A DNA stretch of 64,000 nucleotides from Pseudomonadota bacterium (GTDB lineage: Bacteria > Pseudomonadota > Gammaproteobacteria > Pseudomonadales > Oleiphilaceae). The stretch covers positions 1 through 64,000 of the forward strand of contig PDPE01000040.1 in NCBI GenBank assembly GCA_002747395.1, written 5' to 3'. The position numbers and the translations under genes were made by a program. The notes beneath the pieces were generated by a model. The model saw only the letters and a program-made list of their open reading frames with translations, was not told the origin of the DNA and ran no database searches. How positions within the stretch are numbered: position 1 is the stretch's first letter; every line of letters begins with the position of its first letter. Below are positions 31,052 through 39,862 of this stretch, piece by piece.

Positions 31052-33316
31052 CTAATCAGATTCAAGCCGGAAAGGGGGCAATGAGTCTATCAGGTATTTC
31101 CCGTAACGGCGGGTCACTGCGCGGTTGTCCAGCAGGGATATCTTGCCCCGGTCTTTTTCGTTTCGAATTAACCTGCCACAACTCTGCTTGAGACGAACCG
31201 CTGCCTGGGGCAGGGTCAGCTCCATAAAGGGGTTACCCCCCCTTGACTCTATCCATTCGGCGAGTGCGGCATCCAGAGGGTCATCGGGAACGCTGAACGG
31301 GATTTTGGCAATAACGACATGCGTCAGGTAGTTGCCCGGCAAATCCAGCCCTTCTGCAAAGCTTGCCAGACCAAAAAGCGTGCTCTGTTCACCCGCATCC
31401 ACTTTTTCACGATGAACACGAATCACTTCCGATTTACTCATATCATCCTGCCGGATAATGTGCCCCCTGGCATCCTGGCCCAGGGCAAAATACACATCAT
31501 TCATCTGTTTTCTGGAACTGAACAGAACCAGCATGCCGTCCCCGGTCTTTTTGGAATCAGGGCTATCTGGCTGTTTGACAGCCTGTTGATTATCGTTTTC
31601 CGGCCTTTTGCCCGCAAGGTTTTTATCAGCAATACTGTTTTTACCGGCAAAATTGTTTTTACCAGAAATAGCCTCAAGCACAAAATCAGAGACGTCTTTG
31701 GTGTGCGCTTCTGTTCTTGACGGGTCTGCCATCTTGCCGGGTATAACCAGCTCACTAACCCCGGGATAGTCAAAGGGGCTGGGGAGCAAACGAAAAAAAC
31801 TGGAATCTGCCAGGCCGTTTTTAAAGCAAAAAGCGCTGAAGTTATTCCCTGAAGACAGTGTTGCTGAAGTCAGAACCACCCCGTACGCACGCTTCCATAA
31901 CCCGGCACCAAGTACGCTGTCGGCGACGATTGGCCCTGCCGAGCAAACAAAGTCCATAAGGTCGTCGTTAATCTGTCTTTTTACCCACTTGGCCACAGGC
32001 CGTTGCTCGTTACCTGTTTCGGTGCTGAACAGCTTCCATAACCCGGCAGCAGATTCACTGCGCTGGAAAAGTGCACCAATAACCGGATACCAGACTTCTG
32101 CGTCCTCCCGACTGATCGCATCCGTACCGATGCTGACATCATCACTCAAGGCTTTTTTCAGCTCGACATGAAGTTTTTCAAACTGGACGGTGGTGGATGC
32201 GAAGCTTTTCTGAAGGTTAAGGCTTAACGAGGCGAGTGCCTCAGGCAACTCTCCATTCCGGAATCGGTGACAGTATTGGGCAACCTCTTTATCAACCTCT
32301 TCCGGCCATTCAATCCGGTCCATCAGATAATGGAAGAGTTCGTCCAGTTGCATGTCAATTTCGCGCGTCATCGAGCCGATCTGGTCTATGATTTTTTGCA
32401 GATCCGGCCTGCCCAACAAATAACGGTTTAAATCGGCGAGAGACTTGCTTCCCTGCTTCAACCATTGCCGGGTTCCAGACAAATAGGAAGTGCGGGAAAA
32501 GTGACTGAGGGCTTTGTCGGCAAGATGATGGGCCTCATCAAAGACAAAGATGGTTTTTTCGGTTTCCGGCAGGATTATGCCGCCTCCCAGTGTCAGGTCG
32601 GCCAATACCAGGTCGTGATTGCAAACCAGCACATCAACCTTGTCCCATTCATTTCTCGCCTGATAATACGGACAATGGGAGAAGTGACTGCAAGCCCGGT
32701 TTGTGCAGGAACGGTTGTCAGATACCAACTGTAGCCGCTCCCCTTCGCTAAGAGAGGTTTTCAGTTGATCAAACTCGCCATTCCATTCAAACGAGGCGTA
32801 GTGTTTCAACAACTGGTGCAAAAGATCCTGTGGAATCTTCCTGACACCTGTTTGTTCGGCCAACTGCCCCGGAAACAGGTCAGCCTGCCCTTCTGCCTGA
32901 GCCATCAGCCCTTCCAGCCTGGACACACACAGGTATCGGCCACGGCCCTTTGCAAGTGTGAAATTGAAATCAAGACCGGAGTTGTCTCTGAAATCCGGCA
33001 AGTCTTTTTCTACCAGTTGTTCCTGCAGGGTAATGGTGGCGGTCGAAATAATGAGATTCTTTTGCAGATACTGCGCAGCAGGAATCGCTGAAGAAAGGTA
33101 AGCCAGGGTTTTTCCTGTTCCCGTCCCCGCTTCGATAACGCAGACTTTCTCAGGTTCAGTGATTTTTCCATTTTCCTCACGCTCGAACAGATAGCGGGTA
33201 ATATCGGCAATCATCTGACGCTGACCGGTTCGCGCAGTCAACCCGTTTGCCTTCAGGAAGGCAGAATAACCGGATTGTATGGTTTTTTTTACCTCTTCAG
33301 GAATCATTTGATCCAT
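31052..33316 (-). CDS. dinG: ATP-dependent DNA helicase DinG
   Basis: A 5'-3' superfamily 2 helicase of the XPD type with an iron-sulfur cluster, active on R-loops and forked DNA. It is 754 residues from the ATG at 33316. Walker A EAGTGTGKT near 65, four Cys for the cluster (RYLC near 130 and SCTNRACSHFSHC near 207-219), DEAHHL, and a C-terminal QSCGRLIRNEKDRG helicase motif are all present. Residues around 560-595 are an unusual Lys/Asn-rich insert with a 6-residue repeat. The start lies inside the end of gspB, and AGAAAGTG precedes the ATG. An ATG at 33346 would add ten residues. Confidence 0.93.
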   Translation of the reverse strand: MDQMIPEEVKKTIQSGYSAFLKANGLTARTGQRQMIADITRYLFEREENGKITEPEKVCVIEAGTGTGKTLAYLSSAIPAAQYLQKNLIISTATITLQEQLVEKDLPDFRDNSGLDFNFTLAKGRGRYLCVSRLEGLMAQAEGQADLFPGQLAEQTGVRKIPQDLLHQLLKHYASFEWNGEFDQLKTSLSEGERLQLVSDNRSCTNRACSHFSHCPYYQARNEWDKVDVLVCNHDLVLADLTLGGGIILPETEKTIFVFDEAHHLADKALSHFSRTSYLSGTRQWLKQGSKSLADLNRYLLGRPDLQKIIDQIGSMTREIDMQLDELFHYLMDRIEWPEEVDKEVAQYCHRFRNGELPEALASLSLNLQKSFASTTVQFEKLHVELKKALSDDVSIGTDAISREDAEVWYPVIGALFQRSESAAGLWKLFSTETGNEQRPVAKWVKRQINDDLMDFVCSAGPIVADSVLGAGLWKRAYGVVLTSATLSSGNNFSAFCFKNGLADSSFFRLLPSPFDYPGVSELVIPGKMADPSRTEAHTKDVSDFVLEAISGKNNFAGKNSIADKNLAGKRPENDNQQAVKQPDSPDSKKTGDGMLVLFSSRKQMNDVYFALGQDARGHIIRQDDMSKSEVIRVHREKVDAGEQSTLFGLASFAEGLDLPGNYLTHVVIAKIPFSVPDDPLDAALAEWIESRGGNPFMELTLPQAAVRLKQSCGRLIRNEKDRGKISLLDNRAVTRRYGKYLIDSLPPFRLESD
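31620..31673 (-). repeat. Three 18-bp repeats within dinG
   Basis: Units at 31620, 31638 and 31656 each begin TTTTTACCGG or close variants on the plus strand. They code for a 6-residue repeat of the GKNxxA type in a Lys/Asn-rich insert before the last helicase motifs. A degenerate fourth copy precedes them. Confidence 0.7.
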
Positions 33317-34148
33317 CACTTTCTGACCAGGCACCCAACACGCCAACCCGGAACTTCCTCCCGTCCATACTAAAGATCACTCCATCCCGGGTGATCGCTT
33401 CCAGTTTCAGGTTGGAAAGAGAGTCTCCCGTTTTCAGGTAGGCATTGTTTATCATAACCCTGCTGGCTGACCTGTCATCGGAATAGATATGGCTGTTAAA
33501 CACAAGATCAGGCACCCGCCGCCTGAAACTGGCTGGAAACGAGCTTAAATGAGCAACATCTTCCTGCTCGGCCTGAAGCGGATCGGCTGGCGCCGTTTTG
33601 GCCGACTTGCCTTTGGCCTCACTCTTTGTGCTTACCGGATTATTGGCTCCTTGCAGCGGTCTGCTTTCATTTTTACGCTGTCTGTCAGCCCGATCCCGGT
33701 TCTGAACCCGGTTATCGGGCCTTGATGATATATCACCGGCAGGTCTGGGCGATTGTTCCTGAACCCGCACTGACCCCGTCGGCGGTGACTCTGCCGTTTT
33801 TTTTCCGGCGGTTTTAGCTGTGGTTTGAGAGGGAACTGAAACTGGCGGAGGTGGCTGAATCACCGGTTGCACAGGTTCAGTGAGAGAATTGGCCGGACCG
33901 GATAGAGAGCCGGACAGCAAGGCATCGACCCGACCTGAACGCTGTTGACCAAACAGGCCTCCCTGCCAGGCAAACCACAGAATTATCGCCAGCAGGTTAA
34001 TGACGACCAGGGCCCCTGCGGTGAAAGCCGCGTAATTCGGCCGCTGTTTTTTACGAAAGATCAACTGTTGCTGCTGACCAAACTCGGGTACCTTTCCCTG
34101 ATGGCGTTCCGCTTCAGACTTTTTCAGCGCGTCGAGGATGTAGGACAT
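33297..34148 (-). CDS. gspB: General secretion pathway protein GspB
   Basis: Partner of GspA in placing the type II secretion secretin in the peptidoglycan. 283 residues: a short cytoplasmic start (MSYILDALKKSEAERH, the family signature), one membrane segment near 45-65 (AGALVVINLLAIILWFAW), a Pro/Gln/Arg-rich periplasmic linker, and the T2SSB domain at 190-280 (FNSHIYSDDRSASRVMINN). GGAG lies eight bases before the ATG. The start overlaps the gspA stop region and the end overlaps dinG by 20 bases. Confidence 0.9.
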   Translation of the reverse strand: MSYILDALKKSEAERHQGKVPEFGQQQQLIFRKKQRPNYAAFTAGALVVINLLAIILWFAWQGGLFGQQRSGRVDALLSGSLSGPANSLTEPVQPVIQPPPPVSVPSQTTAKTAGKKTAESPPTGSVRVQEQSPRPAGDISSRPDNRVQNRDRADRQRKNESRPLQGANNPVSTKSEAKGKSAKTAPADPLQAEQEDVAHLSSFPASFRRRVPDLVFNSHIYSDDRSASRVMINNAYLKTGDSLSNLKLEAITRDGVIFSMDGRKFRVGVLGAWSESDGSNDS

Positions 34149-34149
34149 A

Positions 34150-36054
34150 TTATTGCTCCTGAGCGACAAGCCATCTGCTTATTGATGGATATAGCAGCGG
34201 AATGGTGTCATCAAGTTCACCATTGATACGAATTTGCGTCATCTCTCCTGCAATACCGTCGTCCGCCAGGCCCGTCGCAGCCTGAAACAGGCGCACTTGC
34301 TGTTCCATATCCAACTCGTCCGGAGAATCGTAAAACCTGATGATGGCTGTAATATCATGGCCAGCCGGATTCGCGCTCTCTGTATCAACTGTATCACCCG
34401 TACGAAGCCTGTAGTCAGCAAAAACCGCGTCGCCCGCCTGCTTCCATTTTTTCTTGATCTGTGACAGGGAACCGGCAAGCCAGTCGGATTTTTTGCCAGG
34501 CTGGCCAGGCCTGATCAACGCTGCCTTATAGGGAGGTAACATCCAGAGATAGACAAAGTCTCCTCGCCACCAGCTTTCCATGTCTGACCGGGTAAGCCAT
34601 TTTTCACCCTGTGGCGTGTCTGCCAGCACCAGCAGGTCGGAGCCGTTTACCCGTTTGATGATCAGGTACCCCTTTTCTTTCAGATCAGGGTTGAAAACCT
34701 TAAAAAGACCAGGCCGGTTAACATCGATAAAGGCTTGCCAACTGCCTTGTCTGCTCTCACATTTGAGCCCCTTTGACTCAATCGAGCTGCAGAGTGCTGA
34801 CTTGTCCTTGAACATCCCCTCGACACCCCACATTGAACCGAGGTAGCCGTACGCTTTCTGTTCATCAACAACAGTTTTCGACCAGGTCAGACTCGCCTGC
34901 ACATCGGGAGATAGCATTGGCCTGACCGGTTGTTCACCGGCAATACTTTCATGCAAATTCAGGGGCGACTCGGGAGACCCGGCTGTGGGTGATCGTGTTT
35001 CGTCTTTGAGTTCGGTATTTTTGTTTTTGGGTGCGGTCGTCGTATTATCAGGTGCGGCCGCTGTATTTTTTGAGGCGATTGCAGATACAAACCCGGAAAG
35101 GGTTTCCGTTTCAACGCCAGATTCGGCTTCCATCAGGAAGTTCCGAGGTACTGGAATAAAGTAGAGGATTGCAAGCAACAGCAAGGCAACCACCACACCC
35201 AAAGCGGTGAATGTATAGACACCCGCTTTTCCTGGTGTTTTTCCTGTAATCGGAAACAGGGCTTCTTTCACAGACCGGATTGCCATCGAGCGGGATACCT
35301 GATCCGCATCTTCCCCGTATGCTGCCAGCAAACATCTGTCACACACCAGGTTAATGAGCCTGGGAATCCCCCCGGTTGCCTTGTAGATAACATTCAATGC
35401 CGACCGGCTGAATATTTGCTGGTTGGAACCGGCCACCGAAAGACGAAAACGAACGTAGGATTCAGTTTCCTCACGATTGAGACCTTCCAGGTGGTATCGA
35501 GCGGTAATCCTTTGCGTCAACTGGCGCAGTGACCGGTTCTGAAGCAGCACTGTCAATTCCGGTTGGCCAATCAGGATGATTTGAAGCAGTTTTTTATCGT
35601 TGGTTTCCAGGTTGGTCAGCAACCTTATTTGTTCCAGTACAGACCCTGAAAGATTTTGTGCCTCATCAATCATCAGCACGGTATGGCGCCCTGCCGCATG
35701 TGCTTTTAGCAGGTATTGATTGATCACATCAATATAGTGTTTGACAGACCTGGAAGTTTCTCTCGTAATACCCAGTTCATCACACAGGGTATCCAGAAGT
35801 TCGAGAACGCTGAGCTTTGGATTAATGATCCAGGCGACGTCGGTGTTTTCGGGAAGCTGGCTTAAAAAACCCTTGCAGACAGTGGTTTTGCCTGTGCCGA
35901 CTTCCCCGGTCACAAGAATAAACCCGCCTTGCCCTTGCACACCATACAGCAAATGAGCCAACGCCTCCTGGTGGCGATCACTCATAAAAAGAAAGCGCGG
36001 ATCCGGGACGATCGAAAATGGCGGTTCAGCGAGAGAGAAATAATTGCAATACAT
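34150..36054 (-). CDS. gspA: GspA/ExeA-type AAA ATPase with peptidoglycan-binding domain
   Basis: The ATPase that, with GspB, inserts the type II secretin. 634 residues: start MYCNYFSLAEPPFSI, AAA domain (Walker A GEVGTGKTT near 50; Walker B VLMIDEAQNLS near 125), one membrane segment around 285-305, a Thr/Asn/Ala-rich linker with a 7-residue repeat (KNTAAAP, DNTTTAP), a middle domain of the Cys-free protease-like type, and a peptidoglycan-binding segment near 585-615 (LFQAATGLADDGIAG). It is followed by gspB without a gap. No other gsp gene is in the window. Confidence 0.92.
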   Translation of the reverse strand: MYCNYFSLAEPPFSIVPDPRFLFMSDRHQEALAHLLYGVQGQGGFILVTGEVGTGKTTVCKGFLSQLPENTDVAWIINPKLSVLELLDTLCDELGITRETSRSVKHYIDVINQYLLKAHAAGRHTVLMIDEAQNLSGSVLEQIRLLTNLETNDKKLLQIILIGQPELTVLLQNRSLRQLTQRITARYHLEGLNREETESYVRFRLSVAGSNQQIFSRSALNVIYKATGGIPRLINLVCDRCLLAAYGEDADQVSRSMAIRSVKEALFPITGKTPGKAGVYTFTALGVVVALLLLAILYFIPVPRNFLMEAESGVETETLSGFVSAIASKNTAAAPDNTTTAPKNKNTELKDETRSPTAGSPESPLNLHESIAGEQPVRPMLSPDVQASLTWSKTVVDEQKAYGYLGSMWGVEGMFKDKSALCSSIESKGLKCESRQGSWQAFIDVNRPGLFKVFNPDLKEKGYLIIKRVNGSDLLVLADTPQGEKWLTRSDMESWWRGDFVYLWMLPPYKAALIRPGQPGKKSDWLAGSLSQIKKKWKQAGDAVFADYRLRTGDTVDTESANPAGHDITAIIRFYDSPDELDMEQQVRLFQAATGLADDGIAGEMTQIRINGELDDTIPLLYPSISRWLVAQEQ

Positions 36055-36151
36055 CAGTGACGGAGTCGGCTCTTAAAGACACCGCATGCTAAAGGAAAAA
36101 CAGGTAGCACACAAGCTGACCTGAAATCTGTCTACTCACCAGGCAGTAAGG

Positions 36152-37621
36152 TTATCCTGAAGAAATTACCCGTAATTCGCCTTTTTTCACCTGCAAACGG
36201 CCTTCAATACGCAAGATGCACTTTTCCAGGGTCTGGCTGATTTTTGCATGGGTTCTTATCATGGCAATTTTGGGCCAGGTTGCCCTTTCTCCTTCTCTGG
36301 TCAGTTTCGCAACAAATTCAGGAGACGGGTTACTGAGCATTTTTTGGTAATTTTGCAGGGATACTTCAGGCGCAATAGTTACATCCCCGATATACTTTTG
36401 GGCAAGTATGGCATACATCTGGCCGGAAGCCTGCCGTAACATCTCCGGCCCTGCGGATTTCCTTAAAAAGTCAAAAACCACCTTTCCATGGAACCCCGCC
36501 TCTGCCTTGAGCAAACGGACAGGCAATGACCACAGGCTTTTCTTGCCGGATTTCGAGCTGCCTTGCAAAAATGGCACAATGTGGGGGTTTGTCTGACTCA
36601 CGATCGAAAAATTCACATCGTAAAGATGCATCAGGCGTTCAATCGGCAAATCGCTGACCACGGAACCATCGACCCACTTCAGGCCGGGCATGTAATCGGT
36701 CAGTTCACCCCGTTTGGTCTTTTTCATCAGGGTAGTCGGCGGGAAAATGCCCGGCACGGAACAGGAGGCCTGGGAGGCACTCCACATCAGCAGATAAGGG
36801 GAGGTATAACGACTTAACAAGCGGGCTTTCTGATGATCCTGGGTCGGAGAAACCGTGATATTTACGCTTCTTCCTGTCCTTTTCCAGGATTCTTCAAAAG
36901 TCAGCTCGCCAATATTTGAACGTAAACAGGAGCGAAGCTGATCCGGACTCATAAATCCCTGACCGGTAATCCCCTTGCAGATTCCCTGCCACTTCCAGGG
37001 GGACAGGTTATGGTGATCCGGGTCAAGCATTTCGGGAAGTTCCGCATCGGTATAACTGCCCAGCATGGCGGCAACCAGGGAGCCAACACTGGAACCTGCG
37101 ATCACCCTGGGCAGCAGCCCCCTTTCCCACAGTGCCTTGATCACACCAATATGGAACATGCCAAGGGTGGCTCCTCCACTCAGCAATAATGCCGGGCGAC
37201 CAAAACTGAGCAGGGTGTCCTGGAAAAACCTCAACTTCTCGTTGTCCCGAAAGCCCTCGACAGATTCGTCACAGAGATAATTCAGTGATGCACACACCTG
37301 GTTGATATATTCTTCGATAAGGTGTTTCGTGCCCACCCGACTGCGAGTATAGAGCGCCGGGTTCCCCATGTTTCCCAGGTCGTGATGCAAGCCTTCGCGA
37401 AGCGAGCGAACAAGTTCGCAGGTGTTTTTCTGCTGGTGACAGGTGCGTAACTGGCTAAAACGGTCGTAAACCAGATTGTAGTTGTACTGATCACTGACAA
37501 ATCGCTCTTTCCACTCGACGTTGTTTTCGATGTGGTCGAGCTCCATGGCGCACTCTTTCCATTGCTCATACGTCGTGGCATTTTCCATTGCCGCCTTGAG
37601 TTTTCCTGTTTTGTTCAGCAT
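36152..37621 (-). CDS. Patatin-like phospholipase with DUF3336 domain
   Basis: A Ser/Asp dyad lipase, 489 residues. The N-terminal DUF3336 domain (about 1-130) is also found in fungal triacylglycerol lipases of the Tgl3/Tgl4 type. The patatin core has the oxyanion motif SGGATLG near 148-154, the nucleophile elbow GSSVG at 176-180 (Ser178) and the catalytic Asp in WVDGS near 318. There is no signal peptide, so it acts in the cytoplasm. In this lipid-storing context a role in mobilising triacylglycerol or membrane lipid is the inference. AGG lies eight bases before the ATG. Confidence 0.9.
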   Translation of the reverse strand: MLNKTGKLKAAMENATTYEQWKECAMELDHIENNVEWKERFVSDQYNYNLVYDRFSQLRTCHQQKNTCELVRSLREGLHHDLGNMGNPALYTRSRVGTKHLIEEYINQVCASLNYLCDESVEGFRDNEKLRFFQDTLLSFGRPALLLSGGATLGMFHIGVIKALWERGLLPRVIAGSSVGSLVAAMLGSYTDAELPEMLDPDHHNLSPWKWQGICKGITGQGFMSPDQLRSCLRSNIGELTFEESWKRTGRSVNITVSPTQDHQKARLLSRYTSPYLLMWSASQASCSVPGIFPPTTLMKKTKRGELTDYMPGLKWVDGSVVSDLPIERLMHLYDVNFSIVSQTNPHIVPFLQGSSKSGKKSLWSLPVRLLKAEAGFHGKVVFDFLRKSAGPEMLRQASGQMYAILAQKYIGDVTIAPEVSLQNYQKMLSNPSPEFVAKLTREGERATWPKIAMIRTHAKISQTLEKCILRIEGRLQVKKGELRVISSG

Positions 37622-37711
37622 GCATCTACCTGCTTGAAAAAGTGTTGTTGGACAGTATAGGTCAGACGGATTGGTTATTGAATAATAAAGACGTGATTGA
37701 AAATGCGGAAA

Positions 37712-38458
37712 TCAAAAGTCGTCCAGATAGTCTTCATCTTCCCGGGCAAAAGGATCGTCCACTACGCCGTCATTAATCAGGAACTCACGGTATTGCAGGT
37801 AGGAGCTCCGAACAAAGGAATACTTGTCTCCGATAATCAGCCCTTCTTTTGGAATAAGGTCAGCACGCACATCGACCAGCTTCACACCGGTCAGGGAATA
37901 ACGGATTACGCTTTCATCTACCAGATAGATAGAAGGTTCCAGATACATCATTTCAACCAGTTTACCTGCTCCATCCCTTGTTGTTGACGGGCCAAGTAAC
38001 GGCAGCACCAGATAGTAGCCCCTGCCAACTCCCCAATGGGCGAGAACCTGCCCCAGGTCTTCAGGTGATCGTTCCAGCCCGAACCAGGTCGCAATGTCGA
38101 AAAAACCGAGCAACCCATAGGTCGAATTGAACATCACCCGACTGGCTGACCGGGCGGACTTGATCACTTTCAGTTGCAGCAGTGAGTAGACCAGGGTTTT
38201 GATATCATCAATGTTATGAAACATGTTGGTCACACCCTTATCGACAATACCCGGTGTGACAAAACGGTAGGCCTGCGCAACGGGCTTTAACAGGTGGGTA
38301 TCCAGTGTTTCATTAAACCTGAACACTTTTCGATTGAAGCTTTCCCATGGATCCACTTCATTTCCGTTAATCTCTACACTCCTGGCAAAGGGAGCAATAG
38401 CCAAAGAGAAACCGAAAGAGACAAATAATAACCAGGCAAAAGCCCAATTCTTTTTCAT
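37712..38458 (-). CDS. MlaA/VacJ-family protein without a lipobox
   Basis: MlaA is the outer-membrane part of the Mla system, which removes misplaced phospholipids. The 248-residue protein has the family core: VDPWESFNRKVFRFNETLD, TPGIVDKGVTNMFHNIDD, FGLERSPEDLGQVLAHWGVG and a PLLGPST loop. Unlike the usual lipoprotein, it has a plain signal peptide (FVSFGFSLAIAPFARS) and no cysteine anywhere. It would therefore be soluble or held by protein contacts. AGGA lies before the ATG. It is 37 bp downstream of the KAS III gene on the same strand. Confidence 0.88.
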   Translation of the reverse strand: MKKNWAFAWLLFVSFGFSLAIAPFARSVEINGNEVDPWESFNRKVFRFNETLDTHLLKPVAQAYRFVTPGIVDKGVTNMFHNIDDIKTLVYSLLQLKVIKSARSASRVMFNSTYGLLGFFDIATWFGLERSPEDLGQVLAHWGVGRGYYLVLPLLGPSTTRDGAGKLVEMMYLEPSIYLVDESVIRYSLTGVKLVDVRADLIPKEGLIIGDKYSFVRSSYLQYREFLINDGVVDDPFAREDEDYLDDF

Positions 38459-38475
38459 ACAATCCTGACCAGGCC

Positions 38476-38484
38476 GTTATATCA
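38476..38484 (-). promoter_or_regulatory. Extended -10 element upstream of the mlaA-like gene
   Basis: TGATATAAC on the minus strand, 18 bp before the ATG, identical to the one before the choline-type binding protein. It is between the KAS III stop and the mlaA-like start. The leader would be very short. Confidence 0.3.
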
Positions 38485-38496
38485 GTTTTTATTGCA

Positions 38497-39615
38497 CTAA
38501 CATTTACGAAGTATGACCGATCCGGCCGAGTAGCCTGCGCCAAAAGAGCACAAGACCCCGATATCCCCTTCCCTGAAATCACTTTTGTAGTGGTGAAACG
38601 CTATCACCGAACCGGCTGAACTGGTGTTTGCATAGGTATCGAGAATAACAGGCGACTCTTCTCTGGTCGCCTCTCTGCCCAGCACTTTTTTGGATATGAG
38701 GAGATTCATACTCAGGTTTGCCTGATGCAGCCACATTCTTTTAATATCAGAGGGGGCCAATTCACACTCGGCAAGGTGTCGGGACATCATTGACGCGACC
38801 AGCGGAACAACCTCCTTGAATACTTTTCTTCCCTGCTGGACAAACAGCTTGTCCGGCAATCCTTGCCGGGACTCGTCTGCACGATTCAAAAACCCGAAAT
38901 TATTCCTGATCATATTGGAGTACCGGGTTTTCAGTCGGGCAGATACCACCTCAAATGAGGACTCGGGCTTCGCTTCAGACAAAGCTTCAACAAGTACCGC
39001 AGTACAGGCATCGCCGAAAATAAAGTGGCTGTCCCGGTCGCGAAAATTCAGATGTCCGGTGCAAATTTCGGGGCTGATCACCAATACTGCCCTGGCCTGC
39101 CCGGTCTGAACCGCATTCACGGCGGCTTGCAAACCAAATGTAGCTGACGAACACGCCACATTCATATCGTATCCGAAACCGTCTATGCCAAGGGCCTGCT
39201 GGACTTCAACCGCAACTGCCGGATAAGGTCGTTCCAGATTGGAGCAGGCGACGATCACTGCATCGACATCATCGCTTGTCTTGCCAGCTTCTTCCAGCGC
39301 CTGTCTGGCAGCGACAACAGACATTTCACACTGCAGGCCTGCTTCGTCATCGGGTCGTTCCGGGATAATGGGAACCATGCGTTCAGGATCAAGAATCCCG
39401 GACTTGTCAATTACATACCGACTCTTGATACCCGAGGCTTTTTCAATAAACTCACTGGAACTTTTCTGTTTGGGGGCGACTTTCCCGGCCTCTATTTCGT
39501 CAGCGTGTTCAGCATTGAACATGTCGACCCAGGCATTAAATGATTCTACCAATTCATCATTGGAAATTGATTGGTTGGGTGTATACAAACCAGTACCACT
39601 AATCGCTACCTTCAC
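38497..39615 (-). CDS. Beta-ketoacyl-ACP synthase III, PA3286-like (FabH2 group)
   Basis: A 372-residue thiolase-fold enzyme that condenses an acyl primer with malonyl-ACP. The start (VAISGTGLYTP) and EKASGIKSRYVID are as in Pseudomonas PA3286, which feeds medium-chain acyl-CoA from beta-oxidation into fatty acid synthesis. The active-site triad is complete: Cys in NVACSSATFG near 142, His in WLHQANLSMN near 290, Asn in YANTSSAGS near 325. Translation begins at GTG, nine bases after GGAG. It is longer than FabH of E. coli (317) through insertions typical of this group. Tandem repeats lie just upstream. Confidence 0.9.
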   Translation of the reverse strand: MKVAISGTGLYTPNQSISNDELVESFNAWVDMFNAEHADEIEAGKVAPKQKSSSEFIEKASGIKSRYVIDKSGILDPERMVPIIPERPDDEAGLQCEMSVVAARQALEEAGKTSDDVDAVIVACSNLERPYPAVAVEVQQALGIDGFGYDMNVACSSATFGLQAAVNAVQTGQARAVLVISPEICTGHLNFRDRDSHFIFGDACTAVLVEALSEAKPESSFEVVSARLKTRYSNMIRNNFGFLNRADESRQGLPDKLFVQQGRKVFKEVVPLVASMMSRHLAECELAPSDIKRMWLHQANLSMNLLISKKVLGREATREESPVILDTYANTSSAGSVIAFHHYKSDFREGDIGVLCSFGAGYSAGSVILRKC

Positions 39616-39633
39616 TCCGGGTCTCCATATATT

Positions 39634-39678
39634 CGTTTAACAGTCATTCGGTTAACAATTACTCGTTTAACTATCATT
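39634..39678 (-). repeat. Three degenerate 15-bp tandem repeats before the KAS III gene
   Basis: Plus-strand units CGTTTAACAGTCATT (39634), CGGTTAACAATTACT (39649) and CGTTTAACTATCATT (39664). They start 19 bp upstream of the GTG start codon, in the leader or promoter. Confidence 0.7.
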
Positions 39679-39715
39679 TTGGTGAATTTGTCAAACACTG
39701 TAATGAGTGTTCATT

Positions 39716-39775
39716 CTCATTGCAATCATTCACATCAATAAACCTGAATTCCAATTATGTTGATATTGCAATGAG
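39716..39775. promoter_or_regulatory. Long-spaced inverted repeat in the KAS III promoter region
   Basis: CTCATTGCAAT (39716-39726) and ATTGCAATGAG (39765-39775) are perfect 11-bp inverted repeats 38 bp apart. A third half-site AATGAG occurs at 39702-39707. The set looks like a cluster of binding sites for one regulator. Confidence 0.45.
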
Positions 39776-39862
39776 TTAGAGCGTTACGTTATTAAAGACA
39801 CTCAACTTTCGCTGGCGGCCAGACTATCCGGGGCGCGGGTTTTACCGGCCAACTGCCAGGCT

